From DATLBY01 sp035526665 (GTDB lineage Bacteria; Acidobacteriota; Terriglobia; Bryobacterales; Bryobacteraceae), in assembly GCA_035526665.1 (NCBI GenBank), contig DATLBY010000364.1, positions 1 through 12,095 on the forward strand: a stretch of 12,095 nt of DNA. Reading direction: 5' to 3'. Shown here piece by piece: positions 1-6,855 of the stretch. The notes under the pieces were generated by a model, which did no database searches, had not been told where the DNA came from, and saw only the letters and a list, made by a program, of their open reading frames with translations. Every line of letters starts with the position of its first letter. The stretch's first letter is position 1. The position numbers and the translations under genes are program-made.

Positions 1-1
1 G

Positions 2-427
2 GACCTCGCGCTCAGCCAGCAAAGTGAAGCCGCTGCCCGGGACATCCTGGCGGCGGGAGCTCAGCCCTCAGACACACTCCTCGTTTGGGGATATCGGCCG
101 GATGTGTTCGTCTACACCGGGTTACCTGCCGGCACGCGGTTTCTCGATTCCCAGCCTGTGACGGGCGTCATCGCCGATTGCCACCTGGTCCAATCGACGC
201 CTAGCGCGCCCGTAATTGCCCAACGGAACCGGCAGGAGCTAATCGGAACGCGTCCCACTTTCATCGCCGACGGCCTCGGACCCTATAATCCCGATCTCGC
301 AATTACCAATTACCCCGACCTGGAAACGTGGCTGCTCAATTATGTGGTCTTCAGCCACCGCAATGGGTTCGTACTTTACAAACTAGCTCCCGGGCCAGAC
401 AGGAGCACGCTTGGCCAGAAACGCTGA
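2..427 (+). CDS. C-terminal part of a GT39-like membrane glycosyltransferase (5' truncated)
   Basis: An open frame enters from the left edge and ends at TGA 425-427, giving 141 visible residues. They include VWGYRPDVFVYTGLPAGTRF followed by a segment resembling LDSQPVTGV. From memory, this matches the soluble C-terminal region of bacterial dolichyl-phosphate-mannose-type (GT39/ArnT-like) membrane glycosyltransferases, which move sugars from polyprenyl-phosphate carriers outside the inner membrane. The membrane segments and catalytic N-terminus lie outside the window, so substrate cannot be judged and the family call is tentative. The ATG at 104 sits inside this continuous frame and is not a likely start, since homologous-looking sequence continues upstream of it. 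The last 45 bp overlap the 3' end of the opposite-strand hydratase gene. It could instead be an unrelated large hypothetical membrane protein. Confidence 0.6.
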   Translation, partial: DLALSQQSEAAARDILAAGAQPSDTLLVWGYRPDVFVYTGLPAGTRFLDSQPVTGVIADCHLVQSTPSAPVIAQRNRQELIGTRPTFIADGLGPYNPDLAITNYPDLETWLLNYVVFSHRNGFVLYKLAPGPDRSTLGQKR

Positions 428-1159
428 GATGCCCTCCTGCGCGTCGGGCGCCAAGGCATTCGCAGTCATGACTTCCTTGACGCAGGTGTACGCGTTATTT
501 TCGTTCATGTCCACTTGCTGATAAAACGCGCGTTTACCGGTCGCCACCGTGTAGGCGCTCGCTTCCGAGATCCTCTGCGCCAGCTCGCGTGTGGCCAACA
601 GCAACTCTTCCTTTGCCACTACGCGATTTACCAGACCCCAGGATGCCGCCGTTCCCGCATCGATCTCGCGGCCCGTCATCAGCATCTCCATCGCGCGTTT
701 CCGCCCGATCGAGCGGGTTAACGGAACCATGGGAGTCGAACAGAACAGGCCGATCCGGACGCCGGGTGTCGCAAACGTCGCATCTTCGCTGGCGATGGCA
801 AGATCGCAGGCCGCCACCAGTTGGCAACCCGCGGCAGTCGCAATTCCCTGTACCTCGGCGATCACCGGTATGGAAATTTCGTGCACGCGCCGCATCAACT
901 CCGAGCAGAGCGCAAACAGCCGCCGGTACTCCGCCTCTTCCAGTCCGGCCATCTCACTCAGGTCGTGTCCGGCGCAGAACGCTTTCCCAGCCGCGGCAAT
1001 AATCAAGGCTCGGTAGCAATCTTTTGCCTCGACTTCATCCAGCGCAGCCAGCATCTCGGCCATCAGCTCTGACGACAATGCGTTGCGCCGTTCCGGCCGG
1101 TTCAGCGTCAGGACCGCGGTGCTGCCTTCCGGTGTCAGCTTCAGGTTCCGATAGTCCAT
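383..1159 (-). CDS. Enoyl-CoA hydratase/isomerase family protein (ECHDC3-like)
   Basis: This 258-residue crotonase-fold protein has the usual length for the family. Recognisable parts are LTLNRPERRNALSSEL (about 17-32), the oxyanion-hole region KAFCAGHDLSEM (59-70), the second oxyanion-hole helix GIATAAGCQLVAACDLAIAS (105-124) and GRKRAMEMLMTGREI (152-166). Classical hydratases carry two catalytic glutamates (Glu144 and Glu164 in rat mitochondrial hydratase). Here the aligned positions are Gln113 and Gly133, as I recall for ECHDC3-type proteins, so true 2-enoyl-CoA hydration is doubtful, though CoA-thioester binding is likely. The ATG at 1159 fits the family N-terminus; no strong Shine-Dalgarno is visible. 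It is transcribed divergently from the peroxidase gene, with only 31 nt between starts, and its 3' end overlaps the upstream glycosyltransferase. The specific substrate is unknown. Confidence 0.88.
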   Translation of the reverse strand: MDYRNLKLTPEGSTAVLTLNRPERRNALSSELMAEMLAALDEVEAKDCYRALIIAAAGKAFCAGHDLSEMAGLEEAEYRRLFALCSELMRRVHEISIPVIAEVQGIATAAGCQLVAACDLAIASEDATFATPGVRIGLFCSTPMVPLTRSIGRKRAMEMLMTGREIDAGTAASWGLVNRVVAKEELLLATRELAQRISEASAYTVATGKRAFYQQVDMNENNAYTCVKEVMTANALAPDAQEGISAFLAKRAPVWPGS

Positions 1160-1190
1160 GTGATCAGCTTATTGCATCTGCCGGCGGCTA

Positions 1191-1727
1191 ATGCGCATGA
1201 TGAAGGGAATGAAACTCTGCGCCCTCACCCTCATGGCCACCTCACTGTTCGCGGCTTCCAGCATCTACGATTTCACCTTAAACGCAATTGATGGAAAGCC
1301 GGCGCCTCTCTCCGCCTTCCAGGGCAAAGTTGCCCTGCTCGTGAATGTCGCAAGCCGCTGCGGCTACACTCCGCAATACACCGGCCTACAGGCGCTCTAC
1401 GAGAAGTACAAGGCGCAGGGATTCGTCGTCGTGGGTTTTCCAGCCAATAATTTTGGCGCCCAGGAGCCCGGCACCAACGAGGAGATCAAGACCTTCTGCT
1501 CCTCCAAGTACAGTGTCACCTTCCCGATGTATTCCAAAATCTCCGTGAAAGGCAGCGATAAGGCTCCTCTCTACGACTACCTCACCGCTAGCGGCGGCGA
1601 GATTAAATGGAATTTCACCAAGTTTCTAATCGGTAAGAATGGAAAAGTAATCGCTCGCTTTGAACCCGGCGTCACTCCTGACTCGGCCGAGCTGACTACC
1701 GCGGTGGAAAAAGCACTGAAACAATAG
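1191..1727 (+). CDS. Exported glutathione peroxidase-family thiol peroxidase
   Basis: The 178-residue product is a thioredoxin-fold peroxidase that reduces hydrogen or organic peroxides. The family tetrad is complete: peroxidatic Cys57 in VASRCGYTPQY, Gln91 in NFGAQEPG, and Trp140-Asn141 in KWNFTKF. Cys103 in TFCSSKYSVTFP matches the resolving cysteine of yeast-Gpx3-like enzymes, so thioredoxin is a more likely reductant than glutathione. Residues 7-22 (MKLCALTLMATSLFAA) look like a Sec signal peptide, with cleavage near the Ala-Ala, suggesting a periplasmic location. Several in-frame ATGs (1191, 1197, 1200, 1209) are possible starts. The one at 1209 gives the cleanest signal peptide, but AAGGGA abuts it with no spacing, so I keep 1191 without certainty. 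galE follows after 28 nt on the same strand and may be co-transcribed. Confidence 0.9.
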   Translation: MRMMKGMKLCALTLMATSLFAASSIYDFTLNAIDGKPAPLSAFQGKVALLVNVASRCGYTPQYTGLQALYEKYKAQGFVVVGFPANNFGAQEPGTNEEIKTFCSSKYSVTFPMYSKISVKGSDKAPLYDYLTASGGEIKWNFTKFLIGKNGKVIARFEPGVTPDSAELTTAVEKALKQ

Positions 1728-1755
1728 CCGCGCGGCTTCTCTCTAAGAACCGTAC

Positions 1756-2730
1756 ATGTCGAGAATTCTTGTCAGCGGCGGAGCCGGGTACATCGGCTCC
1801 CATACCGTCCATCTGCTTTCCCAGCGCGGCTACCAGGTCACTGTCGTGGATGATTTGTCGCGGGGCCACGCCCATAATGTCGAGCACAAACCGTTTCACC
1901 AAGTTGCGCTCGCCGATACCGCCGGGTTGCTGCGGCTGATGCGGACCGAGCCGTTCGATGCCGTGATTCACTTCGCCGCCTATATCGCCGTGGGTGAATC
2001 CACCAAAAAGCCGGAGCTGTATTTTGCAAACAACGTCGGCGGAACCATCTCCCTTCTCGACGCCATGGCCCAGGCCGGCATAAAACGCCTCGTATTCTCG
2101 TCCACGGCAGCTGTTTATGGGGATCCCGAGAGCGTCCCGATCAAAGAGGACGCCCCGATCGTTCCCGTAAATCCCTATGGTGAGTCGAAGGTGATCGTCG
2201 AACGTATTCTTCGCTGGCTGGATGAATACAGCGGACTGCGCAGTATCGCGCTCCGTTATTTCAATGCGTGTGGCGCTGAACCGGATGCCGGCCTGGGAGA
2301 AGAGCACGACCCGGAAACACACCTGATTCCGTTACTCCTGCGTGCTGTGGTGAGCGGCACGCCCATGACTATTTTTGGCGACGATTATCCTACGCCTGAC
2401 GGCACCTGCATCCGCGACTACATTCACGTGAGCGATCTTGCAGAGGCGCATATACTCGCACTCGAGTCGTTGATCGGTGGCGGTCCTTCGAACCAGTTTA
2501 ATGTGGGTACCGGCGCCGGGCGTTCCGTTCGCGAAGTGATCGATGCAGTGGAGGCCGTCACCGGCGAAAAGGTGCCTTACGTGATCGGCCCGCGGCGCGA
2601 GGGCGATCCTCCCGAGCTTGTTGCGAACTCCGATAAACTGCAGACGACGCTGGGATGGCGGCCCAAATACACCGATCTGGTCCAAATCGTGGCGACAGCC
2701 TGGGCTTTCGAGCAGCAGCGCAGACGCTGA
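1756..2730 (+). CDS. galE: UDP-glucose 4-epimerase
   Basis: This 324-residue extended short-chain dehydrogenase interconverts UDP-glucose and UDP-galactose in the cytoplasm, using tightly bound NAD. The N-terminal Rossmann motif GGAGYIGSH (8-16) binds NAD. The catalytic set is Thr117 in SSTAAVYG (aligning with Ser124 of E. coli GalE) and the Tyr141-Lys145 pair in NPYGESK. RYFNACGAEPDAGLGEEHDP (168-187) and GTCIRDYIHVSDLAEAH (216-232) are typical GalE segments for nucleotide-sugar binding. Length is near the family norm of about 330-340. No good Shine-Dalgarno precedes the ATG, so coupling to the peroxidase gene 28 nt upstream is possible. With the glycosyltransferase nearby, a role in surface polysaccharide synthesis is plausible. 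A related UDP-sugar 4-epimerase with other specificity cannot be excluded. Confidence 0.92.
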   Translation: MSRILVSGGAGYIGSHTVHLLSQRGYQVTVVDDLSRGHAHNVEHKPFHQVALADTAGLLRLMRTEPFDAVIHFAAYIAVGESTKKPELYFANNVGGTISLLDAMAQAGIKRLVFSSTAAVYGDPESVPIKEDAPIVPVNPYGESKVIVERILRWLDEYSGLRSIALRYFNACGAEPDAGLGEEHDPETHLIPLLLRAVVSGTPMTIFGDDYPTPDGTCIRDYIHVSDLAEAHILALESLIGGGPSNQFNVGTGAGRSVREVIDAVEAVTGEKVPYVIGPRREGDPPELVANSDKLQTTLGWRPKYTDLVQIVATAWAFEQQRRR

Positions 2731-2732
2731 TT

Positions 2733-3341
2733 CTATTTCCCGCTTATTTTCACATTCTTGAAAAGGGCCGTTTCGCCGAAAGATCCGAGCCCCACTTTGC
2801 CCGCGCCCAAACTCAGATCCACCGCGTCAAGCGACGGCATCGCTGCCCCGTTCACGGTCACTCCAACGATGCCTGTGGCACTATCGTGCGTCAGCTTTAC
2901 GTGAGCCCATTCCTCTGCCGAAGGCAGTGATTCCGGGCCGGCAATCGGGCTGATCCGGACTCTCTCGCCCCCGAATACATGAAAAACGCCATTGTGTACC
3001 GGCTGTTTAGAGGCTTTGTCGCTGGATAGATGGGCGTAGTTGTAATGCGCGGCGTCCTGGTAGGCGAACACGATGATCAGGGAACTACCCAGCCTCTTTA
3101 CATCCGCCTCCAGCGTCACTCGCTGATAGGCGGCCGTGTCCGCCAGGGCGAATTGCGTCGGCCGCCGGGGCGCACCCGCTACCGGCCCGCGCGCGTTCAC
3201 CATCCGAAGTATTTCGGCGTCTCCATTCTTCTCCACTTTCCAGTCGGCAGCGGCCGGAACCGACCATTTCAGTCCGAACGCCTCAAGCGTGTCGCCGGCC
3301 GTGGCAGCCATCGCGCAGAACAGCAGCACTAGGAGCTTCAT
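2733..3341 (-). CDS. Secreted concanavalin A/LamG-like domain protein of unknown function
   Basis: The predicted product has 202 residues, starting at the ATG whose codon is 3341-3339. The frame extends 16 codons further upstream, but this start gives a clean Sec signal peptide (MKLLVLLFCAMAATAG) and has a GGGGA purine run just before it. The mature part is rich in beta-strand patterning. VEKNGDAEILRMVNARGP, the tract ending NYAHLSSDKASK, and a C-terminal VGLGSFGETALFKNVKISG resemble LamG/DUF1080 (3-keto-disaccharide hydrolase superfamily) jelly-roll proteins, which often bind or cleave sugars. I see no certain catalytic residues, so no enzymatic function is assigned. It lies 54 nt downstream of the DUF1501 gene on the same strand and may end that operon. 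Its stop is 2 nt from the galE stop, tail to tail. Confidence 0.72.
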   Translation of the reverse strand: MKLLVLLFCAMAATAGDTLEAFGLKWSVPAAADWKVEKNGDAEILRMVNARGPVAGAPRRPTQFALADTAAYQRVTLEADVKRLGSSLIIVFAYQDAAHYNYAHLSSDKASKQPVHNGVFHVFGGERVRISPIAGPESLPSAEEWAHVKLTHDSATGIVGVTVNGAAMPSLDAVDLSLGAGKVGLGSFGETALFKNVKISGK

Positions 3342-3395
3342 TTCCCCACTGTAACTCAGTCGGCGAGCGGCCGTTCCAATCCGGCACATGCAGCC

Positions 3396-4622
3396 CTACG
3401 CGCTCGCCAGCAGCCCGCGGTACTTAGGTTGTGAGTACTCCGGAAACACCCGCGTCACATCACTAGCGCCCAGGTGTTGAGTCACCAGTTCACCCAATAC
3501 ATCGCGGAAATCGGTGGTCAGGTTTAAGTCACAGCCTTCATACAACTGTTCCTGCGCCAGGCCGGGCCACTCGCCGTATACTTTGCCGCCCCGCACCCCG
3601 CCGCCCATCACGAACATCAGGTTTGCATGCCCATGATCCGTTCCACGATTGCCATTCTCCCGGGCAGTCCGGCCGAACTCCGACATCGTCACCAGCACTA
3701 CATCCTGCATCCGGTCTCCCAGATCCTGGTAAAAGGCTGCGATCCCCTGTCCGAATTCGTTCAGCAGATTCGCCAGTGGACCCACCGTCTGCGTCACTCC
3801 CACTTCGTTGACATGCGTGTCCCAGCCGCCCATGTCGGCAAACGCAACCTCCACGCCGACATCCGCCTTGATCAGCCGGGCAATCTGCTGCATGCTCTGG
3901 CCAAAACGCCCGCCTGGGTACTGCGCGCCCCCCGCGGGTCGATACGGCTGCTTCTGAATCCCCTGCAGAATCTTTACCGCATCGAATGTTTCCCGTCCGG
4001 TGCCATTGAGGACCTTATCGAGAGTTTGCGAGTACATTCCTTCAAAAGTGTTCGATGAGTACGCGTCTTTGATTTGAAACTCATTCAGGTTGCTGACAGC
4101 GACCGCTGCATTTTTTCCGCGGAGCATGCGCGGCAGGTTGGTCCCTAGACCCACGGCGCGAACCGGAGAAGCGCAGCCTTTCGCGGGCAGCAAAGCCCGG
4201 TTCAGCCAACCATCCGACGTCGCTTTGCGTCCCGGCGTACCTGATTCCATGTAGTCCTGCGCGTCGAAGTGCGATCGTGTCGGGTCGGGAGATCCAACTG
4301 CTTCCACAATTGCGAGCTGTCGGGCATCGAAGATCGGCTTCAAGGGCTTTAATGACGGGTGCAGACCAAACATGCCATCGAGCTCGATCACGTTCTGGCG
4401 CGGGATGGCGATGTTGGGACGCAGCGAATAGTAGCCGGGATCCCCATAAGGAACCACCACATTCAAGCCGTCCGCGGCCCCACGTTGAAACACCGTAACC
4501 AGAATCTTTTTGCGGCGTCCCGGTTCACTGCCATACGCCGCCCTCCCCAACCAGTCTGGCGCGGCGCCTACGCCCACCATGGCGAGGGCTGAATTTTTGA
4601 GAAAAACTCTTCTCGCTACCAT
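3396..4622 (-). CDS. DUF1501 family protein, Tat-exported
   Basis: The product has 408 residues from an ATG preceded by AGAAGG at about 7 nt spacing. The open frame extends 50 codons upstream, but those codons overlap the DUF1800 gene and read as low-complexity Arg/Ser sequence, so they are rejected. The N-terminus MVARRVFLKNSALAMVG carries a twin-arginine motif (RRVFLK) and hydrophobic stretch, predicting Tat export as a folded protein. Family hallmarks are VTVFQRGAADGLNVVVPYGD (42-61), ADMGGWDTHVN (262-272), SEFGRTARENGNRGTDHGHA (314-333) and GGGVRGGKVYGEWPGL (340-355). DUF1501 is related to the alkaline phosphatase/sulfatase fold; the His/Asp-rich segments may bind metal. The biochemical role is unknown. 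It starts 4 nt after the DUF1800 stop, implying translational coupling, and these two families are commonly neighbours. Confidence 0.9.
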   Translation of the reverse strand: MVARRVFLKNSALAMVGVGAAPDWLGRAAYGSEPGRRKKILVTVFQRGAADGLNVVVPYGDPGYYSLRPNIAIPRQNVIELDGMFGLHPSLKPLKPIFDARQLAIVEAVGSPDPTRSHFDAQDYMESGTPGRKATSDGWLNRALLPAKGCASPVRAVGLGTNLPRMLRGKNAAVAVSNLNEFQIKDAYSSNTFEGMYSQTLDKVLNGTGRETFDAVKILQGIQKQPYRPAGGAQYPGGRFGQSMQQIARLIKADVGVEVAFADMGGWDTHVNEVGVTQTVGPLANLLNEFGQGIAAFYQDLGDRMQDVVLVTMSEFGRTARENGNRGTDHGHANLMFVMGGGVRGGKVYGEWPGLAQEQLYEGCDLNLTTDFRDVLGELVTQHLGASDVTRVFPEYSQPKYRGLLASA

Positions 4623-4626
4623 ATCT

Positions 4627-6375
4627 TTACCTTCTCTGGAATTCCGGCGAGCCGAGCACCAACCCTGCGATCGTTGGTCCGTCCTTGTTCTCCCGCTGGC
4701 CGCGCTCAATCGCCCCCCGCGTCTGGGCCGAAGCCTCCGTGAACAGCAGCCCCCTGGCGACCGCGGTAGCATCGCCTTGGAATCGCGTTGCGTCCACCTT
4801 CACTCCCGGCAGTTTGTTCTGAACCAGCGCCAGCGCAAAATTCATTCTCGCCAGCAGCGCACCCGAATTGACCCACTCGGCATTTGCGCTCGAATAGCCG
4901 GTCGGCTCCTGCTTCCGGTAAAGCGGTTGTCCCAGCTCGGCCACCTTTGTGGCTAGGCCGAAGGCAAATGTCACATCCGCTCCGGCCGCTCGCACAGCGC
5001 CCGCCACCATCTCCAGCGGCGATTTCACTTTGGCGCGGTACGCCCCCTCCGACCAGAACTCCCTGGAAGCGAGCATGGTCTGCATCACGGCGCGAAGGTC
5101 GCCGTCCGTCCGCGTGAAGGTCTTCGCCATCGCCGCCACCAGACTCTCCGGCGGATTATCGGCGACAAACCGCTGGGCCAGCTTACGTGACAGGAATCGT
5201 GCCGTGGAGGGATGGTGCGCCGCAATGTCGAGCACCTTGAGGCCGTCTTCCTTACCCCCTCCGGCCGGGATGGTCACACCCAAAACAACCTTCTCACCGT
5301 TGTCGTGCACGCGCGGGTTGAAACTGAATGCCGCTCCCCGGTACGGTTCCGTGATGGTCCAGCCGGTGAAACAACGTGCCACTTCGACGATGTCTTTTTG
5401 GGTGTAGCCGCCGTCCACGCCCAGGGTATGCAGCTCCAGGAGCTCACGCGCGTAGTTCTCGTTCAATCCGCGGCTTCGCTTCCCCGCCTTGGGGCCAACT
5501 CGCTGGTTCACCGCGGCCGGCGCCACGGATTGCCAGTTGTCCAGGTACCATAGCATCGCTGGACTCTCAGCCGTAGCTCCGAGCATGTCGCGGAATTTTC
5601 CTAACACGTGAGGACGAATCGCGTCCCGCTCATAGGACGTGACCAGGTAGCGGTCAGCGCCTTTATCCAAATAAATATTGAAGTGATTGAACCAGAAGTC
5701 AGTCAGCACCTCGCTGAGCTGGTGGGTGCTGTAGATAGCACGGTACAGCTTGCCTTCCGCCAGATCGTGGGCCAACACCTGCTGCGGCGCTATCTCCAGC
5801 AGCATCTTCCGGCGGACGTCGGGCGGCGCGGTTGCTAATACGTTCCTTCGCGCTCCTTCGGGCAGCGTTTTGATGTCGCGCTTATCAATCGGCGCTAGTT
5901 TGCTCTCTTCCCCGATACCTTTTTTTAAAAACTTATTCTTATAGCGAAGAGCCAGGCGCTCCAGTGTGGCGCGCTGCCCTGGATCCTGCGGCAGGGGCGC
6001 ACGGCCCATGGCCACCGCCACAACCATTTGCGGAGATGGATAGTTGGCGGCGAGTTCTTTGTTGTTCATTTTTAAGGAACTAAGAGGAGCCAACCGCGCT
6101 GCCAGTTCGGCATTTTCCGGAATCCTTTCAGGATGCAGTTGAAGATCGATCCATTCTTTAAGACTAACCTTCCTCACGTTTTCCACGTCACCCGGTCCGG
6201 GCCCGAAGGTCAATCGGCCCAGGGCATGCAGAATACTCTGCTCCTTCGTCAGCCTCCTTTTGAATGCGGCATCTCCGGACGTTTTGGTCTTTATCCCTCC
6301 AGATACCAAGGGAAGTAGAACCAGAGCTAACAAAAATGAATGAAGGGCAAGCGGCTTGTGCATCACGGAATACAT
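4627..6375 (-). CDS. DUF1800 family protein, exported
   Basis: This 582-residue protein begins with a hydrophobic signal-like segment (HKPLALHSFLLALVLLPLVS, about 6-25), so it is probably secreted or membrane anchored. Family landmarks are HALGRLTFGPGPGDVENVR (50-68), the WIDLQLHPE segment near 75-83, LSEVLTDFWFNHFNIY (220-235), the conserved block ENYARELLELHTLGVDGGYT (306-325) running on through QKDIVEVARCFTGW (326-339), and the C-terminal VLGSPEFQRR. DUF1800 has no established activity. It typically sits directly beside a DUF1501 gene in Acidobacteria, Planctomycetes and Proteobacteria, as here (4-nt gap). Two starts are possible, 6375 and 6363; neither has a clear Shine-Dalgarno, and both keep the signal segment. 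A tRNA-Gly gene lies 76 nt upstream on the same strand with no obvious terminator between. Confidence 0.9.
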   Translation of the reverse strand: MYSVMHKPLALHSFLLALVLLPLVSGGIKTKTSGDAAFKRRLTKEQSILHALGRLTFGPGPGDVENVRKVSLKEWIDLQLHPERIPENAELAARLAPLSSLKMNNKELAANYPSPQMVVAVAMGRAPLPQDPGQRATLERLALRYKNKFLKKGIGEESKLAPIDKRDIKTLPEGARRNVLATAPPDVRRKMLLEIAPQQVLAHDLAEGKLYRAIYSTHQLSEVLTDFWFNHFNIYLDKGADRYLVTSYERDAIRPHVLGKFRDMLGATAESPAMLWYLDNWQSVAPAAVNQRVGPKAGKRSRGLNENYARELLELHTLGVDGGYTQKDIVEVARCFTGWTITEPYRGAAFSFNPRVHDNGEKVVLGVTIPAGGGKEDGLKVLDIAAHHPSTARFLSRKLAQRFVADNPPESLVAAMAKTFTRTDGDLRAVMQTMLASREFWSEGAYRAKVKSPLEMVAGAVRAAGADVTFAFGLATKVAELGQPLYRKQEPTGYSSANAEWVNSGALLARMNFALALVQNKLPGVKVDATRFQGDATAVARGLLFTEASAQTRGAIERGQRENKDGPTIAGLVLGSPEFQRR

Positions 6376-6451
6376 TTCTGTTTACTAAACCCCAGCGACG
6401 CAATGAAGTTATCGCGGTTTTAGAAAAAGGTGATGGCGTTAAAACTTGGAT

Positions 6452-6527
<76 letters not shown>

Positions 6528-6546
6528 GTGGAGGGCTGACGAAAGT

Positions 6547-6576
6547 ATTGTCGCGCGATACCCGCCATCCTGTCAA
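6547..6576 (-). promoter_or_regulatory. Promoter of tRNA-Gly
   Basis: On the - strand a perfect -35 hexamer TTGACA (6571-6576) and a -10 hexamer GACAAT (6547-6552, 4/6 match) are separated by 18 bp. Transcription would start near 6540, about 13 nt before the mature tRNA end at 6527. The spacer contains one arm of an inverted repeat whose other arm lies upstream of the -35 (see separate entry). Confidence 0.65.
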
Positions 6577-6593
6577 TTTTGCGGGATGGTGGG
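6561..6593. repeat. Imperfect inverted repeat around the -35 box of tRNA-Gly
   Basis: CCCGCCATCC (6561-6570) pairs with GGATGGTGGG (6584-6593) at 9 of 10 positions; the odd pair would be G-U in + strand RNA. The 13-nt centre contains the -35 TTGACA of the tRNA promoter. No T-tract follows, so it does not look like an intrinsic terminator. It could be an operator site or chance. Confidence 0.5.
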
Positions 6594-6728
6594 AGGCCCT
6601 CTCGGCAATTGAGGTGCCTAAATCAAACTGGTACTACTTTGTTTTGTAACCGCGACATGTGTCTGTAAACTATTGATATAACTGTAAATATAAATAACAA
6701 AGTACTAGACGGTACGGCGAAAAAGTTG

Positions 6729-6737
6729 TGATAGACT
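6729..6737 (+). promoter_or_regulatory. Possible extended -10 of the dnaA promoter
   Basis: TGATAGACT reads as an extended -10 (TGn followed by TAGACT). There is no convincing -35 at 16-18 bp upstream. If used, transcription would begin near 6744, giving a leader of about 112 nt that contains both hairpins. AT-rich sequence at 6644-6672 offers weaker alternatives (TTGTAA, 16 bp, TAAACT). Confidence 0.3.
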
Positions 6738-6775
6738 AAGTTTCCGTTGCTAGAGGAGTAGCAAATCGCTGGCCT

Positions 6776-6802
6776 TAAAACCGGCTCCCTTCCGCGGTTT
6801 TA
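6776..6802 (+). other. dnaA leader hairpin 1
   Basis: TAAAACCG (6776-6783) and CGGTTTTA (6795-6802) form a perfect 8-bp stem with an 11-nt loop. The T run belongs to the stem itself, so it is not a standard terminator. Its left arm can alternatively pair with 6828-6835, which would disrupt hairpin 2. Confidence 0.55.
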
Positions 6803-6829
6803 CCTGAATGGAAGAATAGGAGAACTACC

Positions 6830-6854
6830 GGTTTTCCACAATCAGTGGAAAACC
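6830..6854 (+). promoter_or_regulatory. dnaA leader hairpin 2 / inverted DnaA boxes
   Basis: GGTTTTCCAC (6830-6839) and GTGGAAAACC (6845-6854) form a perfect 10-bp inverted repeat with a 5-nt loop. In DNA it holds a consensus DnaA box TTTTCCACA (6832-6840, +) and a one-mismatch box on the other strand (6844-6852). A third, one-mismatch box TGTGGGAAA (6855-6863, -) overlaps the GTG start. Box centres are 11-12 bp apart, so all face one side of the helix, as expected for DnaA autoregulation. As RNA, the hairpin sits between AGGAGA and GTG 6856. Confidence 0.7.
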
Positions 6855-6855
6855 T

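Larger units (their letters stand above)
6528..6855. other. Intergenic region between tRNA-Gly and dnaA (divergent)
   Basis: This 328-nt stretch has no credible gene. From left to right it holds the tRNA promoter, an AT-rich segment (about 6625-6710) with the 8-bp inverted repeat ACTTTGTT (6636-6643) / AACAAAGT (6696-6703), a possible dnaA promoter, two leader hairpins (6776-6802 and 6830-6854), a Shine-Dalgarno AGGAGA (6818-6823) and DnaA boxes just before the dnaA start. The AT-rich segment could be a duplex-unwinding element if the origin is bipartite, but no perfect DnaA box lies beside it, so the dnaA-dnaN gap is the better oriC candidate. Confidence 0.7.

Noticed and set aside
515..1072. 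+ strand frames opposite the hydratase gene
   Set aside because: The - strand frame is a clear crotonase-family protein; these are shadows.
4623..4772. 50-codon upstream extension of the DUF1501 frame
   Set aside because: It overlaps the DUF1800 coding end, reads as Arg/Ser-rich shadow sequence and would bury the Tat signal, whereas ATG 4622 has a good Shine-Dalgarno.
4884..5838. Several + strand frames of 70-150 codons opposite DUF1800
   Set aside because: They are antisense shadows of a long, well-conserved coding frame and have Arg/Pro/Ser-rich composition typical of the wrong frame.
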